This document shows positions 9,562-19,460 of a stretch of DNA of 64,000 nucleotides, one piece after another. The translations under genes were made by a program, and so were the position numbers. Each line of letters begins with the position of its first letter. Within the stretch, counting starts at the first letter, position 1. The notes below the pieces were generated by a model. The model was not told the origin of the DNA, searched no databases, and saw only the letters and a list, made by a program, of their open reading frames with translations. Source of the DNA: Paenibacillus sinopodophylli (GTDB taxonomy: Bacteria > Bacillota > Bacilli > Paenibacillales > Paenibacillaceae). The stretch covers positions 1,027,339-1,091,338 of the forward strand of contig NZ_VDBO01000001.1 of NCBI RefSeq assembly GCF_005930355.1, read 5' to 3'.

Positions 9562-11588
9562 AAATTCACCACCCCGACGCTTTGAACCTCAATATTAGGT
9601 TCAAGCTCACTATAAGAAAGCACCGGTACGTCCTGCATCGTTCTCTCTACAATCTGCCTCAAATACATCCGAATGGTAGGTGATGCGAGTACAACAGGCT
9701 GCTGTCCGGACTGAATCTGACGATTGACGTGCTCATTCAGCTTCTGATAAATCTGTTGTGTGGACACAGGGTCTAGAGCAATGTAGCTGCCTTGATCAGA
9801 TTGCTGAACGGACTCTGCAATTTTTTTCTCAAGCTGAGGCCCAACTGTAATTACTCTTAGCGTATCACTTCCCGAAGAGAATTGCTGCGTAATTTGTCTA
9901 GATAAAGACTGTCTGACATATTCTGTCAAAATATCGGGATCCTTCGTATAATTTCCATGGTCAGCCAATGCTTCAAAAATCGTTACCAGATCGCGAATCG
10001 ATACTTTTTCACGCAATAGCTTTGACAAAACCTTCTGGACTTCACCTATGGTTAGAATAGAAGGAATAAGCTCGTCGATAAGTGCTGGATATGATTCTTT
10101 CACGTTCTCAACCAGTTGCTTCGTTTCTTGGCGCCCAATAAGCTCATGTGCATGACGCTTAATCACTTCTGTAAGATGTGTTGCAACAACAGAAGGTGGG
10201 TCAACAACGGTATAGCCGGAAAGTTCTGCTCTCTCCTTCATCGGCTCATCAATCCATATGGCAGGCAATCCGAACGCAGGCTCCATCGTTTCAATTCCAA
10301 TAACGGACTCATCTTCGAAACCAGGGCTCATTGCCAAATAGTGATTCAGCAACAAATCGCCGCGAGCAACCGTATTTCCTTTGATTTTGATCACATATTC
10401 ATTTGGTTTTAATTGAATGTTATCCCGAATTCGAATGACCGGTACGACAAGTCCAAGCTCTAATGCACACTGCCTCCGTATCATAATAATCCGATCCAGT
10501 AAATCTCCGCCCTGCTGGGTATCTGCCAGCGGGATAAGACCATACCCGAACTCAAACTCAATAGGATCTACTTGCAATAAACTTATGACGCTCTCTGGGC
10601 TCCGAACCTCTTCAATCTGCTGTTCTTCAACGAGCATCTCCTCTTGTTCGTGCTGCTTGTTGATCGCTTTCTGCATATACCAGCCGCCAACCGCAAGCAT
10701 AATAGCAAATGGCCAAGTCCTAATCGGACCAATCGGCGTAAGGCCGAGCAAGCCAATGGTTCCAGCTGCTATAAACAACAACTTCGGATATTTGAACAGC
10801 TGATTGGTTACATCCTCTGCCAAGTTGCCATCTGATGCTGCTCTAGTAACGATAAGGCCTGCAGCGGTTGAAATAAGAAGGGCAGGGATCTGGCTCACAA
10901 GTCCGTCACCAATAGTCAGTATGGAGAAAGTAGACAACGACTCACCAAAGCTTAAATCGTGAATCGCCATACCAATAATAAATCCACCGACAAGGTTGAT
11001 TACAAGAATGATGATGGAAGCAATGGCATCCCCTTTTACGAATTTGCTCGCACCATCCATAGCTCCGTAGAAATCAGCTTCTCTTTCGATTTTGGAACGG
11101 CGTGTTCTGGCCTGCTGCTCATTGATCAAACCAGCGTTTAAATCTGCATCAATACTCATTTGTTTACCAGGCATCGCGTCGAGTGTAAATCTTGCCGCTA
11201 CCTCTGCTACACGCTCTGAACCTTTTGTAATAACAATAAATTGAACGACAACCAGGATAAGAAAGACGATAAACCCTATCGCAATCTGTCCTCCGCCAAC
11301 CCAGCTTCCGAACGTTGCGACTACTTCCCCAGCCTCTGCATGGGATAATATATTTCTAGTAGTAGAAACGTTTAGAGCAAGACGGAATAGGGTAGTAATT
11401 AATAGAATTGCAGGGAAGATGGAGAAATCCAATGCTTCCTTTGTATTCATCGCAATCAGCAAAATCATCAAGGCAATAGAAATGTTTAGAATAATGAGTA
11501 TATCAAGTAGTAGGACTGGGATCGGGATTATCATCATGAGTACAATACCAATTACGCCAAATAGTACTACAAAGTCCCTTGCTTTCAT
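9558..11588 (-). CDS. flhA: Flagellar export gate protein FlhA
   Basis: A 676-residue export gate subunit. Eight hydrophobic segments fill about residues 5-310, with the FHIPEP-family cytoplasmic loop (LDAMPGKQMSIDADLNAG) around 155. The large cytoplasmic domain (about 345-676) docks chaperone-substrate complexes. Length is normal. It is preceded by flhB (22 bases) in the usual fliOPQR-flhB-flhA order. Confidence 0.96.
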   Translation of the reverse strand: MKARDFVVLFGVIGIVLMMIIPIPVLLLDILIILNISIALMILLIAMNTKEALDFSIFPAILLITTLFRLALNVSTTRNILSHAEAGEVVATFGSWVGGGQIAIGFIVFLILVVVQFIVITKGSERVAEVAARFTLDAMPGKQMSIDADLNAGLINEQQARTRRSKIEREADFYGAMDGASKFVKGDAIASIIILVINLVGGFIIGMAIHDLSFGESLSTFSILTIGDGLVSQIPALLISTAAGLIVTRAASDGNLAEDVTNQLFKYPKLLFIAAGTIGLLGLTPIGPIRTWPFAIMLAVGGWYMQKAINKQHEQEEMLVEEQQIEEVRSPESVISLLQVDPIEFEFGYGLIPLADTQQGGDLLDRIIMIRRQCALELGLVVPVIRIRDNIQLKPNEYVIKIKGNTVARGDLLLNHYLAMSPGFEDESVIGIETMEPAFGLPAIWIDEPMKERAELSGYTVVDPPSVVATHLTEVIKRHAHELIGRQETKQLVENVKESYPALIDELIPSILTIGEVQKVLSKLLREKVSIRDLVTIFEALADHGNYTKDPDILTEYVRQSLSRQITQQFSSGSDTLRVITVGPQLEKKIAESVQQSDQGSYIALDPVSTQQIYQKLNEHVNRQIQSGQQPVVLASPTIRMYLRQIVERTMQDVPVLSYSELEPNIEVQSVGVVNL

Positions 11589-11610
11589 GACGCCGTCTCC
11601 TCCCGTAGTG

Positions 11611-12708
11611 TTAAGATGATTTTACTCGCCCTTTCATTTTATATACATATGCTAGCACCTCAGCCACAGCTTGGAACAAATCTGGAGGAATAACATCCCC
11701 TATTTCAGCTCGTTCGTATAGCGCCCTGGCAAGTGGTTTATTTTCCATCATAACAACGCCGTTTTCTTTAGCTATCTCCCTAATTCGAAGTGCTACGTGA
11801 TCCATACCTTTTGCAATGATCTTTGGAGCCTCCATCTTAGATGCATCATATTTCAATGCAATAGCAAAGTGAGTCGGGTTGGTAATGATGACATCCGCAT
11901 TAGGTACTTCCTGCATCATTCGTTGAAACGCCATCCTTCTTTGACGCTCACGAATTCTACCTTTAATTAACGGGTCACCTTCAGATTTTTTATGCTCATC
12001 CTTAATATCCTGTTTGGACATTTTCAAACTTTTACTATGTTCATATCGCTGATAGAAATAATCAGCCAATGCGAGAGCAGTCAATACTGCTCCAATCTCA
12101 ATCCCAAGCTTTAAAGTCAATCCCGCAGTAAAGGTAAATATTTGTTGAATCGGTAGACTTGCAAGCAACAGTATTCGTTCCCATTCTTTGGAGATAGCCA
12201 TAAATACGAGTACGCCTATAATAAGCAGCTTCAGTATACTTTTCAAAAACTCAACTAACGTTTTAGCTGAAAAAATTTGTTTAAAGCCGTTAATCGGATT
12301 GACTTTGTTAAGCTGCATTTTTAGTGGCTCACCAGTCAATAAAAATCCAAACTGTATAACATTTCCCATAATGCCTATCACCACTGTAATAGCAAATATT
12401 GGCATCAAAATGAGCAGCAACTCGATCGCTATTTCATTAAATAACGTCATTACATTGCCTGTAGTAATGTCCATCGTGATCCAATTTTCAAATAAATTCC
12501 CAAACAACATCATAATATGCTCTTTGAAATAACCGCCCAGCATCATAAAACCCATAAACACAAACATCAATATTAAGGAACCAGCCAAATCAGATGATTT
12601 GGCAACTTGGCCTTTTTTTCTTGCTTCGCTTTTTTTCTTAGGTGTGGCCTGTTCTGTCTTTTCCTGACTGAAAAGCTGGAGATCAAGCTCTAGACGGTAA
12701 TTTCGCAC
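11611..12708 (-). CDS. flhB: Flagellar export switch protein FlhB
   Basis: A 365-residue export gate protein that changes substrate class from rod/hook to filament. After a short N-terminus (EKTEQATPKKKSEARKKGQ) come four membrane segments, then a cytoplasmic domain with the self-cleavage motif NPTH (in VIITNPTHFAIALKYD). A GTG start is chosen because AGGAGG, overlapping the fliR stop, is 9 bases upstream; a longer ATG form would overlap fliR by 35 bases and lacks a ribosome site. Compare with the separate FlhB-tail protein at 42042-42350. Confidence 0.94.
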   Translation of the reverse strand: MRNYRLELDLQLFSQEKTEQATPKKKSEARKKGQVAKSSDLAGSLILMFVFMGFMMLGGYFKEHIMMLFGNLFENWITMDITTGNVMTLFNEIAIELLLILMPIFAITVVIGIMGNVIQFGFLLTGEPLKMQLNKVNPINGFKQIFSAKTLVEFLKSILKLLIIGVLVFMAISKEWERILLLASLPIQQIFTFTAGLTLKLGIEIGAVLTALALADYFYQRYEHSKSLKMSKQDIKDEHKKSEGDPLIKGRIRERQRRMAFQRMMQEVPNADVIITNPTHFAIALKYDASKMEAPKIIAKGMDHVALRIREIAKENGVVMMENKPLARALYERAEIGDVIPPDLFQAVAEVLAYVYKMKGRVKSS

Positions 12709-12721
12709 AGAAGCATCCCTC

Positions 12722-13519
12722 CTATTGCCCTTCAGACGGCGGTCCTTGTACGACACCGAATAATTGCTCTAATGAATCGAACATAATTGAGAATAAGGTT
12801 TCGAATATCGCTGTCAGAGATGGCATTAACAGCACTATCAAAAACAAGCCAATGATCAGCTTGAGTGGAATTCCAATGACAAAAACGTTGAACTGCGGTG
12901 CCGTTTTCGTTAAGAAGCCTAGCCCAACATCTGTTAGAAACATAGCCACGATAAGCGGTGATGCTACTTGTATGGCAAGTAAGAAGGTATTGCCGACTGC
13001 CCGGCTCAAGTAGTCCGTAACGCTGCCGCTCATGAATCGACTGAACAATTCATTATCCAAGGGCATCCATTGATAACTGTCCATAAGTGCTGTCAGCAAG
13101 AAATGGTGACCGTTCATCATGAGGAAAATAGTGATAAGCAGCATGTACTTAAAATAGCCAAGCAGCGGTGCAGATGTACCTGTATGAGGATCAACAATGT
13201 TAGCCATTGCGAATCCAACCTGCAAATCCATGAAAGCTCCGGCCGTTTGAACCACTGTGAAAAATAAATAAACCACATACCCCATTAACACACCAGTCAA
13301 AATTTCACGAAACAGAATGAGTACATATTCTGCATCAGGCACAATCGATTGTTTCATTCCATACGTTAGGAAAACGATAAATGAAATGAAAAAACCGAGT
13401 CCTATTTTGAAAACATTCGGCACACCTCGCGAAGAAAAGACAGGCGCGACGACGAAAAACGCAGTAATTCGACAAAAGATTAACAAAAAAATAGGAAAAC
13501 CTTGTACGATCGCGTTCAT
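12722..13519 (-). CDS. fliR: Flagellar export gate protein FliR
   Basis: A 265-residue, very hydrophobic integral membrane protein with about six membrane segments and the FliR signature region (GVPNVFKIGLGFFISF; VQTAGAFMDLQVGFAMANI). It forms the export gate core with FliP and FliQ. It sits 11 bases after fliQ and just before flhB. Confidence 0.95.
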   Translation of the reverse strand: MNAIVQGFPIFLLIFCRITAFFVVAPVFSSRGVPNVFKIGLGFFISFIVFLTYGMKQSIVPDAEYVLILFREILTGVLMGYVVYLFFTVVQTAGAFMDLQVGFAMANIVDPHTGTSAPLLGYFKYMLLITIFLMMNGHHFLLTALMDSYQWMPLDNELFSRFMSGSVTDYLSRAVGNTFLLAIQVASPLIVAMFLTDVGLGFLTKTAPQFNVFVIGIPLKLIIGLFLIVLLMPSLTAIFETLFSIMFDSLEQLFGVVQGPPSEGQ

Positions 13520-13530
13520 TCACTCACAAC

Positions 13531-13800
13531 CTAACCGATGTAATTATGAAGATTATTCAGCAGATTGTATGTGAAATCGACAACCGTATTTAGAATCCAT
13601 GGACCAAAAATGATGATGGAAACAAAAACAGCTACAATTTTCGGAACAAATGCGAGCGTCTGCTCTTGAATCTGAGTTGTAGCTTGAAAAATACTTACGA
13701 TTAGACCTACGACCAAAGCAAGAACGAGCATTGGCGCACTGGCTTTCAAAACCACGAATACAGCCTCTCCGGCTAACCCGATAATGAAATCAGTACTCAT
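13531..13800 (-). CDS. fliQ: Flagellar export gate protein FliQ
   Basis: An 89-residue protein with two membrane hairpin segments and the conserved ISIFQATTQIQEQTL stretch between them. A subunit of the FliPQR gate. GGAGGG precedes the ATG. The gene order fliP-fliQ-fliR is standard. Confidence 0.96.
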   Translation of the reverse strand: MSTDFIIGLAGEAVFVVLKASAPMLVLALVVGLIVSIFQATTQIQEQTLAFVPKIVAVFVSIIIFGPWILNTVVDFTYNLLNNLHNYIG

Positions 13801-13822
13801 CGAACGTCCCTCCCTGCTGCTA

Positions 13823-14581
13823 TCACGAGTTAAAGCTGAACAATAATGATTTAACGATCAAGTACCAGCCATCTACTAGTACGAAAAGCAATAATTTGAA
13901 AGGCAGAGATATCATAACCGGCGGTAGCATCATCATCCCCATCGCCATCAAGGTACTGGCTACGATCATGTCAATGACCAGGAACGGAATGAATATCATA
14001 AAGCCCATTTGGAACGCTGTTTTCAATTCGCTTATCGCATACGCTGGTATTAATACGGTAATGGGAATCTCTTCGAATGAAGCAGGCTTCTCGGTTTTTG
14101 TATAATTCATGAACAGCATAAGATCCTTCTCGCGCGTATGCGAGAACATAAACTTTTTCATCGGCACAGAAGCTTCTTTAAAGGCTTCCGTTTGTGTAAT
14201 CTCACCTTTCAAATAAGGCTGAAGTGCAACCTCATTCACTTGTGAGAAAGTTGGAGCCATTATGAAAAAAGTTAAAAACATCGCCAATCCGATAAGCACC
14301 TGGTTTGGCGGCATTTGCTGTGTACCCAGTGAAGTTCTAACAAAACCCAGTACGATTACAATTCTTGTAAAGCTTGTCATCATCACCATGATAGCCGGAG
14401 CAACGCTTAGCACTGTAATCAGAAGAAGAATGGATAATGCGCTTGTATCGGGTGTTTCACCATTCCCGTCACCAATATTGATGGATATATCGGGTAACGG
14501 CTCTGCAAATGCTTGATTATGAACGAACATCGCAAGCAGCTGTACAGCGACGATTGATATCCACCACTTATTTTTCATCAT
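13823..14581 (-). CDS. fliP: Flagellar export gate protein FliP
   Basis: A 252-residue gate protein with an N-terminal signal peptide (hydrophobic IVAVQLLAMFV, likely cleavage after NQAFA) and four membrane segments. The FliP signature FTRIVIVLGFVRTSLGTQ and the C-terminal GWYLIVKSL are present. The start overlaps the end of fliO by 14 bases. The family start is consistent with the two adjacent ATG codons. Confidence 0.95.
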   Translation of the reverse strand: MMKNKWWISIVAVQLLAMFVHNQAFAEPLPDISINIGDGNGETPDTSALSILLLITVLSVAPAIMVMMTSFTRIVIVLGFVRTSLGTQQMPPNQVLIGLAMFLTFFIMAPTFSQVNEVALQPYLKGEITQTEAFKEASVPMKKFMFSHTREKDLMLFMNYTKTEKPASFEEIPITVLIPAYAISELKTAFQMGFMIFIPFLVIDMIVASTLMAMGMMMLPPVMISLPFKLLLFVLVDGWYLIVKSLLFSFNS

Positions 14582-15212
14582 CCATCAACCGTTCATTTGA
14601 TTTTGAGTCATGCAATAGCGATTCCAATTGCTGTTTACGATCAGCTTGCTGACTAAGTTTGTTTTGCAATAAATCTTGAAAAGAGGACGTTTTGTTCCAT
14701 TGCTCGTTTATTGGCTCTGATTCATTCTTTTGATTGCGGTTTTTGAGCTTGCTAATGACTTGCCCTACAAGGTCATTGCTCCATCCAGCATCCTTCTGTC
14801 GCTCTAATGCAGCAATTACTGCACTAACCTGCTCAGGATCGTCAACCTTATCAATAAGTGTAATACTGTCGCCTACACCAACTATGTAAATCCGTCCAGC
14901 AATTTCGACTACTTGCAAAGAATTGTTTTGTCCGAGCGCAATGCCGCCGAGCGAACGAAGCGATCGGTTCGTTCCCCACATGCGGTTGCGCTGAGACAGA
15001 AATTTGATTACAAAAATAATTAATACGATAACGATAGCTAGCGACACGATAACCCATACTAGACTGCCTGCGAGATGATTAGATCCCGTAAACACGATTT
15101 GCTCGTCATTGTTTGCGCTGCTGCCGTCTAAGGCAGCAGCAGCCGCAAATCGAGGCCATATCGCCATCCCAAGAGCAGACACCATTGAAATGCGCGAAGT
15201 TAAGTTAAGCAT
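14568..15212 (-). CDS. fliO: Flagellar biosynthesis protein FliO (FliZ-type)
   Basis: A 214-residue protein with a signal-like N-terminus, one strong membrane segment at about 48-71 (WVIVSLAIVIVLIIFVIKFL), a short basic stretch and the FliO beta domain (SLRSLGGIALGQNNSLQVVE; RIYIVGVGDSITLI). The tail is Gln/Lys-rich and likely disordered. FliO assists FliP assembly. The ribosome site is weak (GGTTAGAT), so expression may depend on coupling to cheY 13 bases upstream. Confidence 0.9.
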   Translation of the reverse strand: MLNLTSRISMVSALGMAIWPRFAAAAALDGSSANNDEQIVFTGSNHLAGSLVWVIVSLAIVIVLIIFVIKFLSQRNRMWGTNRSLRSLGGIALGQNNSLQVVEIAGRIYIVGVGDSITLIDKVDDPEQVSAVIAALERQKDAGWSNDLVGQVISKLKNRNQKNESEPINEQWNKTSSFQDLLQNKLSQQADRKQQLESLLHDSKSNERLMDDEK

Positions 15213-15224
15213 AATATCTAACCG

Positions 15225-15587
15225 TTATCCGAGTGTTTTCTTAATCGCTTCAATTACGCGATCAGCTTGAAACGGTTTGACGATGAAGTCCTTTGCGCCT
15301 GCTTGAATCGCATCAATAACCATTGCTTGCTGACCCATTGCTGAACACATAATTACTTTTGCATTGCCATCGAGCTTTTTAATTTCTTTAAGTGCGGAAA
15401 TTCCGTCCATTTCAGGCATCGTAATATCCATTGTTGTTAGATCGGGTTTTAACTCCTTGTACTTCTCAACCGCCTGAGCGCCATCTTGGGCTTCACCGAC
15501 GACTTCGTAGCCGTTCTTTGATAAAATGTCACGAATCATCATGCGCATGAAAGCTGCGTCGTCTACGATAAGAATGCGGTTTGCCAT
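15225..15587 (-). CDS. cheY: Chemotaxis response regulator CheY
   Basis: A 120-residue single receiver domain. The acidic pair Asp9/Asp10, phospho-acceptor Asp54 (MDITMPEMDG), the Ser in MCSAMGQ and Lys in IVKPF are in place. Phosphorylated by CheA, it binds FliM/FliY at the switch. It lies between fliY and fliO, as in B. subtilis. AGGAGG precedes the ATG. Confidence 0.97.
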   Translation of the reverse strand: MANRILIVDDAAFMRMMIRDILSKNGYEVVGEAQDGAQAVEKYKELKPDLTTMDITMPEMDGISALKEIKKLDGNAKVIMCSAMGQQAMVIDAIQAGAKDFIVKPFQADRVIEAIKKTLG

Positions 15588-15607
15588 CTTTTTATCCTCC
15601 TAGGATG

Positions 15608-16867
15608 CTATTGTAATTTTTGAATGCGGTCCCATTGGCTTACGATATCCGTTACTCGCACACCAAAGTTTTCATCGATAACAACAACCTCGCCTTTAGC
15701 GATCAACTTGTTGTTTACCAAGATGTCCACTGGTTCACCAGCTAGCTTGTCCAGCTCAATAATAGAACCTTGCGACAGCTCCAAAATATCTTTTATCTGC
15801 TTTTGGGTCCTTCCTAATTCTACAGTGACCTTTAGCGGTATGTCGAGAAGTAAATTGAGGTTTGTCTCATCTGGCTGAATATATGGCGCATTGCCAAAAT
15901 TAGCAAATTGGACGGGCTGTACATTTACGTTTCGATTAGCAGCATGACCATATGTATGCGGCCCTGGCGGCTGCATTGACATATCATAGCCCGCTGCAGG
16001 CGTTTGGTACTGTGTAGGAGCCATTTGCTGTTGCATAGGCGGTGCTGCATGCATTTGCGGCGGCGCAGCGTTCATATGCGCAGTTGCTGCCGTTTCCTGC
16101 ATCATTGCTTGCTGCTGCGCAACTGGCGGCGCAGCTACAGCTGCTGGTGCTGCTACAACTGCCGGTTCATCAACCACACCCATTAGAATATCAACCATTT
16201 GTTTCGCAAACGGTATTGGAAGCAACTGCATAATAGTAGAATCAATGAGATCACCAATCGTTAAACGGAATGAAATTTTAATAAACAGATCAACAGGCGG
16301 CAAGTGCTCCATCCCATCGCCATTGTTCACATCCAGAATATCAATGCCAGGAGGCGAGATATTAACAAACCGATTAAAAATCGTCGACATCGATGTAGCC
16401 GAGGATCCCATCATTTGATTCATCGCTTCTTGCACAGCACTGATATGAATTTCATTAAGCTCTTCAACGGTAATATTGTTACCTTCACCACCAAGCATCA
16501 GATCCGCGATAATTTGAGCATCCTTTGTTTTAATAACCAAGGAGTTAATGCCTTGAAACCCATCCACATATTGCACACTAACAGCAACATGCGGTTTAGG
16601 GAAAATATCAGCCAGCTCATCTTTTCTCACAATCGTTACTTGTGGAGTCGTTATATCCACTTTCTTGCCCAGCAAGGTGGATAACGCTGTTGCTGCACTG
16701 CCGAATGTAATGTTTCCTATCTCGCCAAGTGCAGATTGTTCCATTTCAGATAAGAAATCCGAAAGCTGTGCACCGACCTCAGAAGACTGCTCAGCTTCCG
16801 GATCATTGGAGGACTGACGGAGCAACGCATCAATTTCCTCTTGTGACAAATAGTCCTTACTCGTCAT
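15608..16867 (-). CDS. fliY: Flagellar switch protein / CheY-P phosphatase FliY
   Basis: A 419-residue FliY. The N-terminal YLSQEEIDALL peptide resembles the CheY-P docking motif of FliM. A CheC-like phosphatase domain (about 30-215) has two sites, ALGEIGNITFG and VQEAMNQMMG. A Met/Pro/Gln/Ala-rich linker (about 235-325) leads to a FliN domain at the C-terminus (LDIPLKVTVELGRTQ). Start MTSKDYL is chosen; a longer form would overlap fliM by 44 bases, this one by 11. It dephosphorylates CheY-P at the switch and forms part of the C-ring. Confidence 0.94.
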   Translation of the reverse strand: MTSKDYLSQEEIDALLRQSSNDPEAEQSSEVGAQLSDFLSEMEQSALGEIGNITFGSAATALSTLLGKKVDITTPQVTIVRKDELADIFPKPHVAVSVQYVDGFQGINSLVIKTKDAQIIADLMLGGEGNNITVEELNEIHISAVQEAMNQMMGSSATSMSTIFNRFVNISPPGIDILDVNNGDGMEHLPPVDLFIKISFRLTIGDLIDSTIMQLLPIPFAKQMVDILMGVVDEPAVVAAPAAVAAPPVAQQQAMMQETAATAHMNAAPPQMHAAPPMQQQMAPTQYQTPAAGYDMSMQPPGPHTYGHAANRNVNVQPVQFANFGNAPYIQPDETNLNLLLDIPLKVTVELGRTQKQIKDILELSQGSIIELDKLAGEPVDILVNNKLIAKGEVVVIDENFGVRVTDIVSQWDRIQKLQ

Positions 16868-17858
16868 AATCTTCTTCCACTCCCTCAACGACAATCTCAT
16901 CTACTTGAACAGCTATCCGACCCTTCACTGAGCCAGGACTTCCGATAAACTTCAGCTTGTCCCCTACTTTAATGCTCAGACCGTCATCTACTGACTTATT
17001 CAGTGATATGACATCACCGATGTTCAGACCTAAGAACTCTTTAATCGTAAGTGAGGATTCACCAAGCTCAGCAACGATAGGCAGCTTAGCTTTATTAACA
17101 CGCTGCTCGAGAATCTCGACTTCCTCTGGTGCCCGAGCCTTCTTCTGAGAAACAAACCAATGGTGAACGGATAACCTTGACATAATCGGTTCAATAACAA
17201 CATGGGGGATACAGAGATTAATCATGCCTGTCGTATCGCCAATCTTGGTACTGAAGGATATTAGCGCTATCGTTTCATTCGGAGAAACTATCTGCATAAA
17301 CTGCGGATTTGTCTCCAGTGCTTCAAGCCTTGGCGAAATGTCGATAATCGTTTTCCATGCTTCTTGCAGACTTTCAAACGTTCTACTGAAGATCCGTTCC
17401 ATGATAATGGTCTCAATCTCCGTTAAATTGTTGATTTTGGAGGGTGCTACCCCCTGTCCGCCAAGCATGCGATCGAGCATTGCGTAAGCTACGTTCGGAT
17501 GAACCTCCAGCACCATTCGTCCTTCGAGCGGCTCCGCTTCAAATATATTCAAAATCGTCATCTTAGGAATCGAACGAATGAATTCATCATACGGCAATTG
17601 TTCGACTTGCACGACATTGATTTGAACAAATGTGCGAAGTTGCGCTGAGAAATAGGTTGTCAAATATCGCGCGAAGTTCTCATGAATCCTTGTTAAGCTT
17701 CTAATATGATCCTTAGAGAAACGAACGGCACGCTTGAAATCGTATAAGCTGACTTTGCGTGTTGTCTCTTCTTTTTTCAGATCTTCTGCGTCCATTTCGC
17801 CGGAATCTAAAGCTGCTAACAGCGCATCTATTTCATTTTGCGATAGAACATCAACCAA
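16857..17858 (-). CDS. fliM: Flagellar motor switch protein FliM
   Basis: A 333-residue C-ring protein: N-terminal CheY-P-binding segment VLSQNEIDALLAAL, a CheC-like middle domain (with GGQG at the FliG contact) and a C-terminal SpoA/FliN-like domain. A TTG start is chosen (MVDVLSQNEI) because AGGAGG stands 9 bases upstream; the upstream in-frame GTG lies inside that ribosome site. Placed between fliL and fliY. Confidence 0.95.
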   Translation of the reverse strand: MVDVLSQNEIDALLAALDSGEMDAEDLKKEETTRKVSLYDFKRAVRFSKDHIRSLTRIHENFARYLTTYFSAQLRTFVQINVVQVEQLPYDEFIRSIPKMTILNIFEAEPLEGRMVLEVHPNVAYAMLDRMLGGQGVAPSKINNLTEIETIIMERIFSRTFESLQEAWKTIIDISPRLEALETNPQFMQIVSPNETIALISFSTKIGDTTGMINLCIPHVVIEPIMSRLSVHHWFVSQKKARAPEEVEILEQRVNKAKLPIVAELGESSLTIKEFLGLNIGDVISLNKSVDDGLSIKVGDKLKFIGSPGSVKGRIAVQVDEIVVEGVEEDYDE

Positions 17859-17895
17859 ATATCTCACCTCCTTCGAGGAATGTCTGCGTAGTCAG

Positions 17896-18360
17896 TTAAA
17901 TTTCAGTAATAATAAAGTTTGTGATTTCTACTTTAACCAATTTCCCTTTCGGCACGATTGGTGTAATGAGATTCAGCAGCTTAGATTCAAGCGCATCTTC
18001 TCCTTGAGAGCCTTTCAGATCATCAGCGGTCATATCAGCCAAAGCCCGATTAATAATAGGCCTTACTTCAATTTCCATAATCTTATCGAACTCTTCCTTT
18101 GCTTTCTTCCCATCTAGCTGGAATGCAAAGCTAAGCACTACAACATATTCTGGATCTTTAAGATTTCTTCTGAAATCTTTTAATTCTGAAGTAACTTCAA
18201 CCCGCTCGTCTGCGGATAAAACCTTAACCTCAATCGTTTTTGTTTCTGTAGCCTGTTCTTTTGGATCTGCAAAAAATGATTTAAATAATATGATAGCAAC
18301 AACCGCTATCAATGTGATAGAAAGCAGAATGGTAATTAACCAAGGAAGCATTTTTTTCAT
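17896..18360 (-). CDS. fliL: Flagellar basal body protein FliL
   Basis: A 154-residue single-pass inner-membrane protein (hydrophobic segment about 5-28, LPWLITILLSITLIAVVAII) with a periplasm-side FliL domain. The family supports the stator around the motor. Its ATG overlaps the stop of swrD by 4 bases (ATGA), so the two are translationally linked. Confidence 0.93.
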   Translation of the reverse strand: MKKMLPWLITILLSITLIAVVAIILFKSFFADPKEQATETKTIEVKVLSADERVEVTSELKDFRRNLKDPEYVVVLSFAFQLDGKKAKEEFDKIMEIEVRPIINRALADMTADDLKGSQGEDALESKLLNLITPIVPKGKLVKVEITNFIITEI

Positions 18361-18584
18361 GATGAGGGACCCTCCGTTTGCTCACTCTTTTGGGCCGCCG
18401 CAATGAGGCCAATTGTGCTAAGGTAATGTTGATTAAGCAACAGTATCTCCGCTGTTTTCTCCGTAACGACTAATTTCTTACCAGTTGTAAGTGTTACAAC
18501 CGTGTCTGCTGCTTCTTCAATCACTTCAATTAGTAAGGCATTTATTGTTACTTTGGTTCCATTTAAACGCGTTACGGTAATCAT
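18357..18584 (-). CDS. swrD: Flagellar protein FlbD/SwrD
   Basis: A 75-residue protein of the FlbD family: MITVTRLNGTKVTINALLIE with the following beta-rich LTTGKKLVVTEKTAEIL is the hallmark. In B. subtilis SwrD (YlzI) raises flagellar torque. It precedes fliL with a 4-base overlap and follows flgE. Confidence 0.92.
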   Translation of the reverse strand: MITVTRLNGTKVTINALLIEVIEEAADTVVTLTTGKKLVVTEKTAEILLLNQHYLSTIGLIAAAQKSEQTEGPSS

Positions 18585-18641
18585 TAGTTACCCCCCTCAC
18601 ACCTAGGGGAGGCACTAAGCCTCCCGCTCGTTATGAATTAC

Positions 18642-19460
18642 CTATCGTTTTAAGTTTACAACCTCTTGCAGAATCTCATCTGAAGTTGTGATGATTCGCG
18701 AGTTCGCTTGGAAACCACGCTGAGCCACAATCATTTCAGTGAATTCAGCTGTTAGATCTACGTTGGACATTTCAAGCTGCCCAGCAATAATAGCTCCTGT
18801 ACCAATCTCCGGATCGCCTGCGAATGTGATGAAATCCTCAATCGAAGCGTCAGGGTTAGCATTCGCCGTTACGCGGTACATATTGCCGCCAAGTTTCTCT
18901 AAACCACTCGGATTGACTACTTTTGCTACTCCAAGCTGTGCAACAGCTTCAGTACCATCAGCAGTAACACCCATAATCGTACCATCTTGACCAATAGAGA
19001 ACGCAGTAATGGCTTCATCAAGCACGATTGGCTCCTGATCGACGCTGAGAACAAAGTAGCCGTCTGCCGTAACCAACTGTCTATTGGCATCAAGTGTGAA
19101 GTTTCCGGCACGCGTAAGCAGCATTTCGGAATCGTCGCTTGCTCTGACAACAAAGAATCCATCTCCATCAATACGAAGATCCGTTGCTTGGTTTGTTGTC
19201 ATGGCACTTCCCGCTGTATGTACCGTATCGATTGAACCGATGGATACACCTAAGCCGATTTGTTTGGCATTGACACCGCCTCGGACGCCTTCTTCTGGTG
19301 CTGTGACTCCAGCAACTGTTTGGCTTAGAATATCTTTGAACATTACTCGGCCTGCTTTGAAACCAACCGTATTTACGTTCGCGATATTGTTACCAATTAC
19401 ATCAAGTTTTGTTTGAAAGCCACGCATACCGGAAACGCCCGAATACATCGATCTTAGCAT
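18642..19460 (-). CDS. flgE: Flagellar hook protein FlgE (short Bacillus-type, often labelled FlgG)
   Basis: A 272-residue rod/hook-family protein: N-terminal SMYSGVSGMRGFQTKLDVIG and NNIANVNTVGFK, a central variable domain with RAGNFTLDANRQLVTADGYF, and the C-terminal heptad GFQANSRIITTSDEILQEVV. The ATG at 19460 is chosen because AGGAGG is 9-10 bases upstream. In this operon position after flgD the B. subtilis product is the hook subunit FlgE. The sequence alone does not fully separate it from FlgG; position decides. Confidence 0.88.
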   Translation of the reverse strand: MLRSMYSGVSGMRGFQTKLDVIGNNIANVNTVGFKAGRVMFKDILSQTVAGVTAPEEGVRGGVNAKQIGLGVSIGSIDTVHTAGSAMTTNQATDLRIDGDGFFVVRASDDSEMLLTRAGNFTLDANRQLVTADGYFVLSVDQEPIVLDEAITAFSIGQDGTIMGVTADGTEAVAQLGVAKVVNPSGLEKLGGNMYRVTANANPDASIEDFITFAGDPEIGTGAIIAGQLEMSNVDLTAEFTEMIVAQRGFQANSRIITTSDEILQEVVNLKR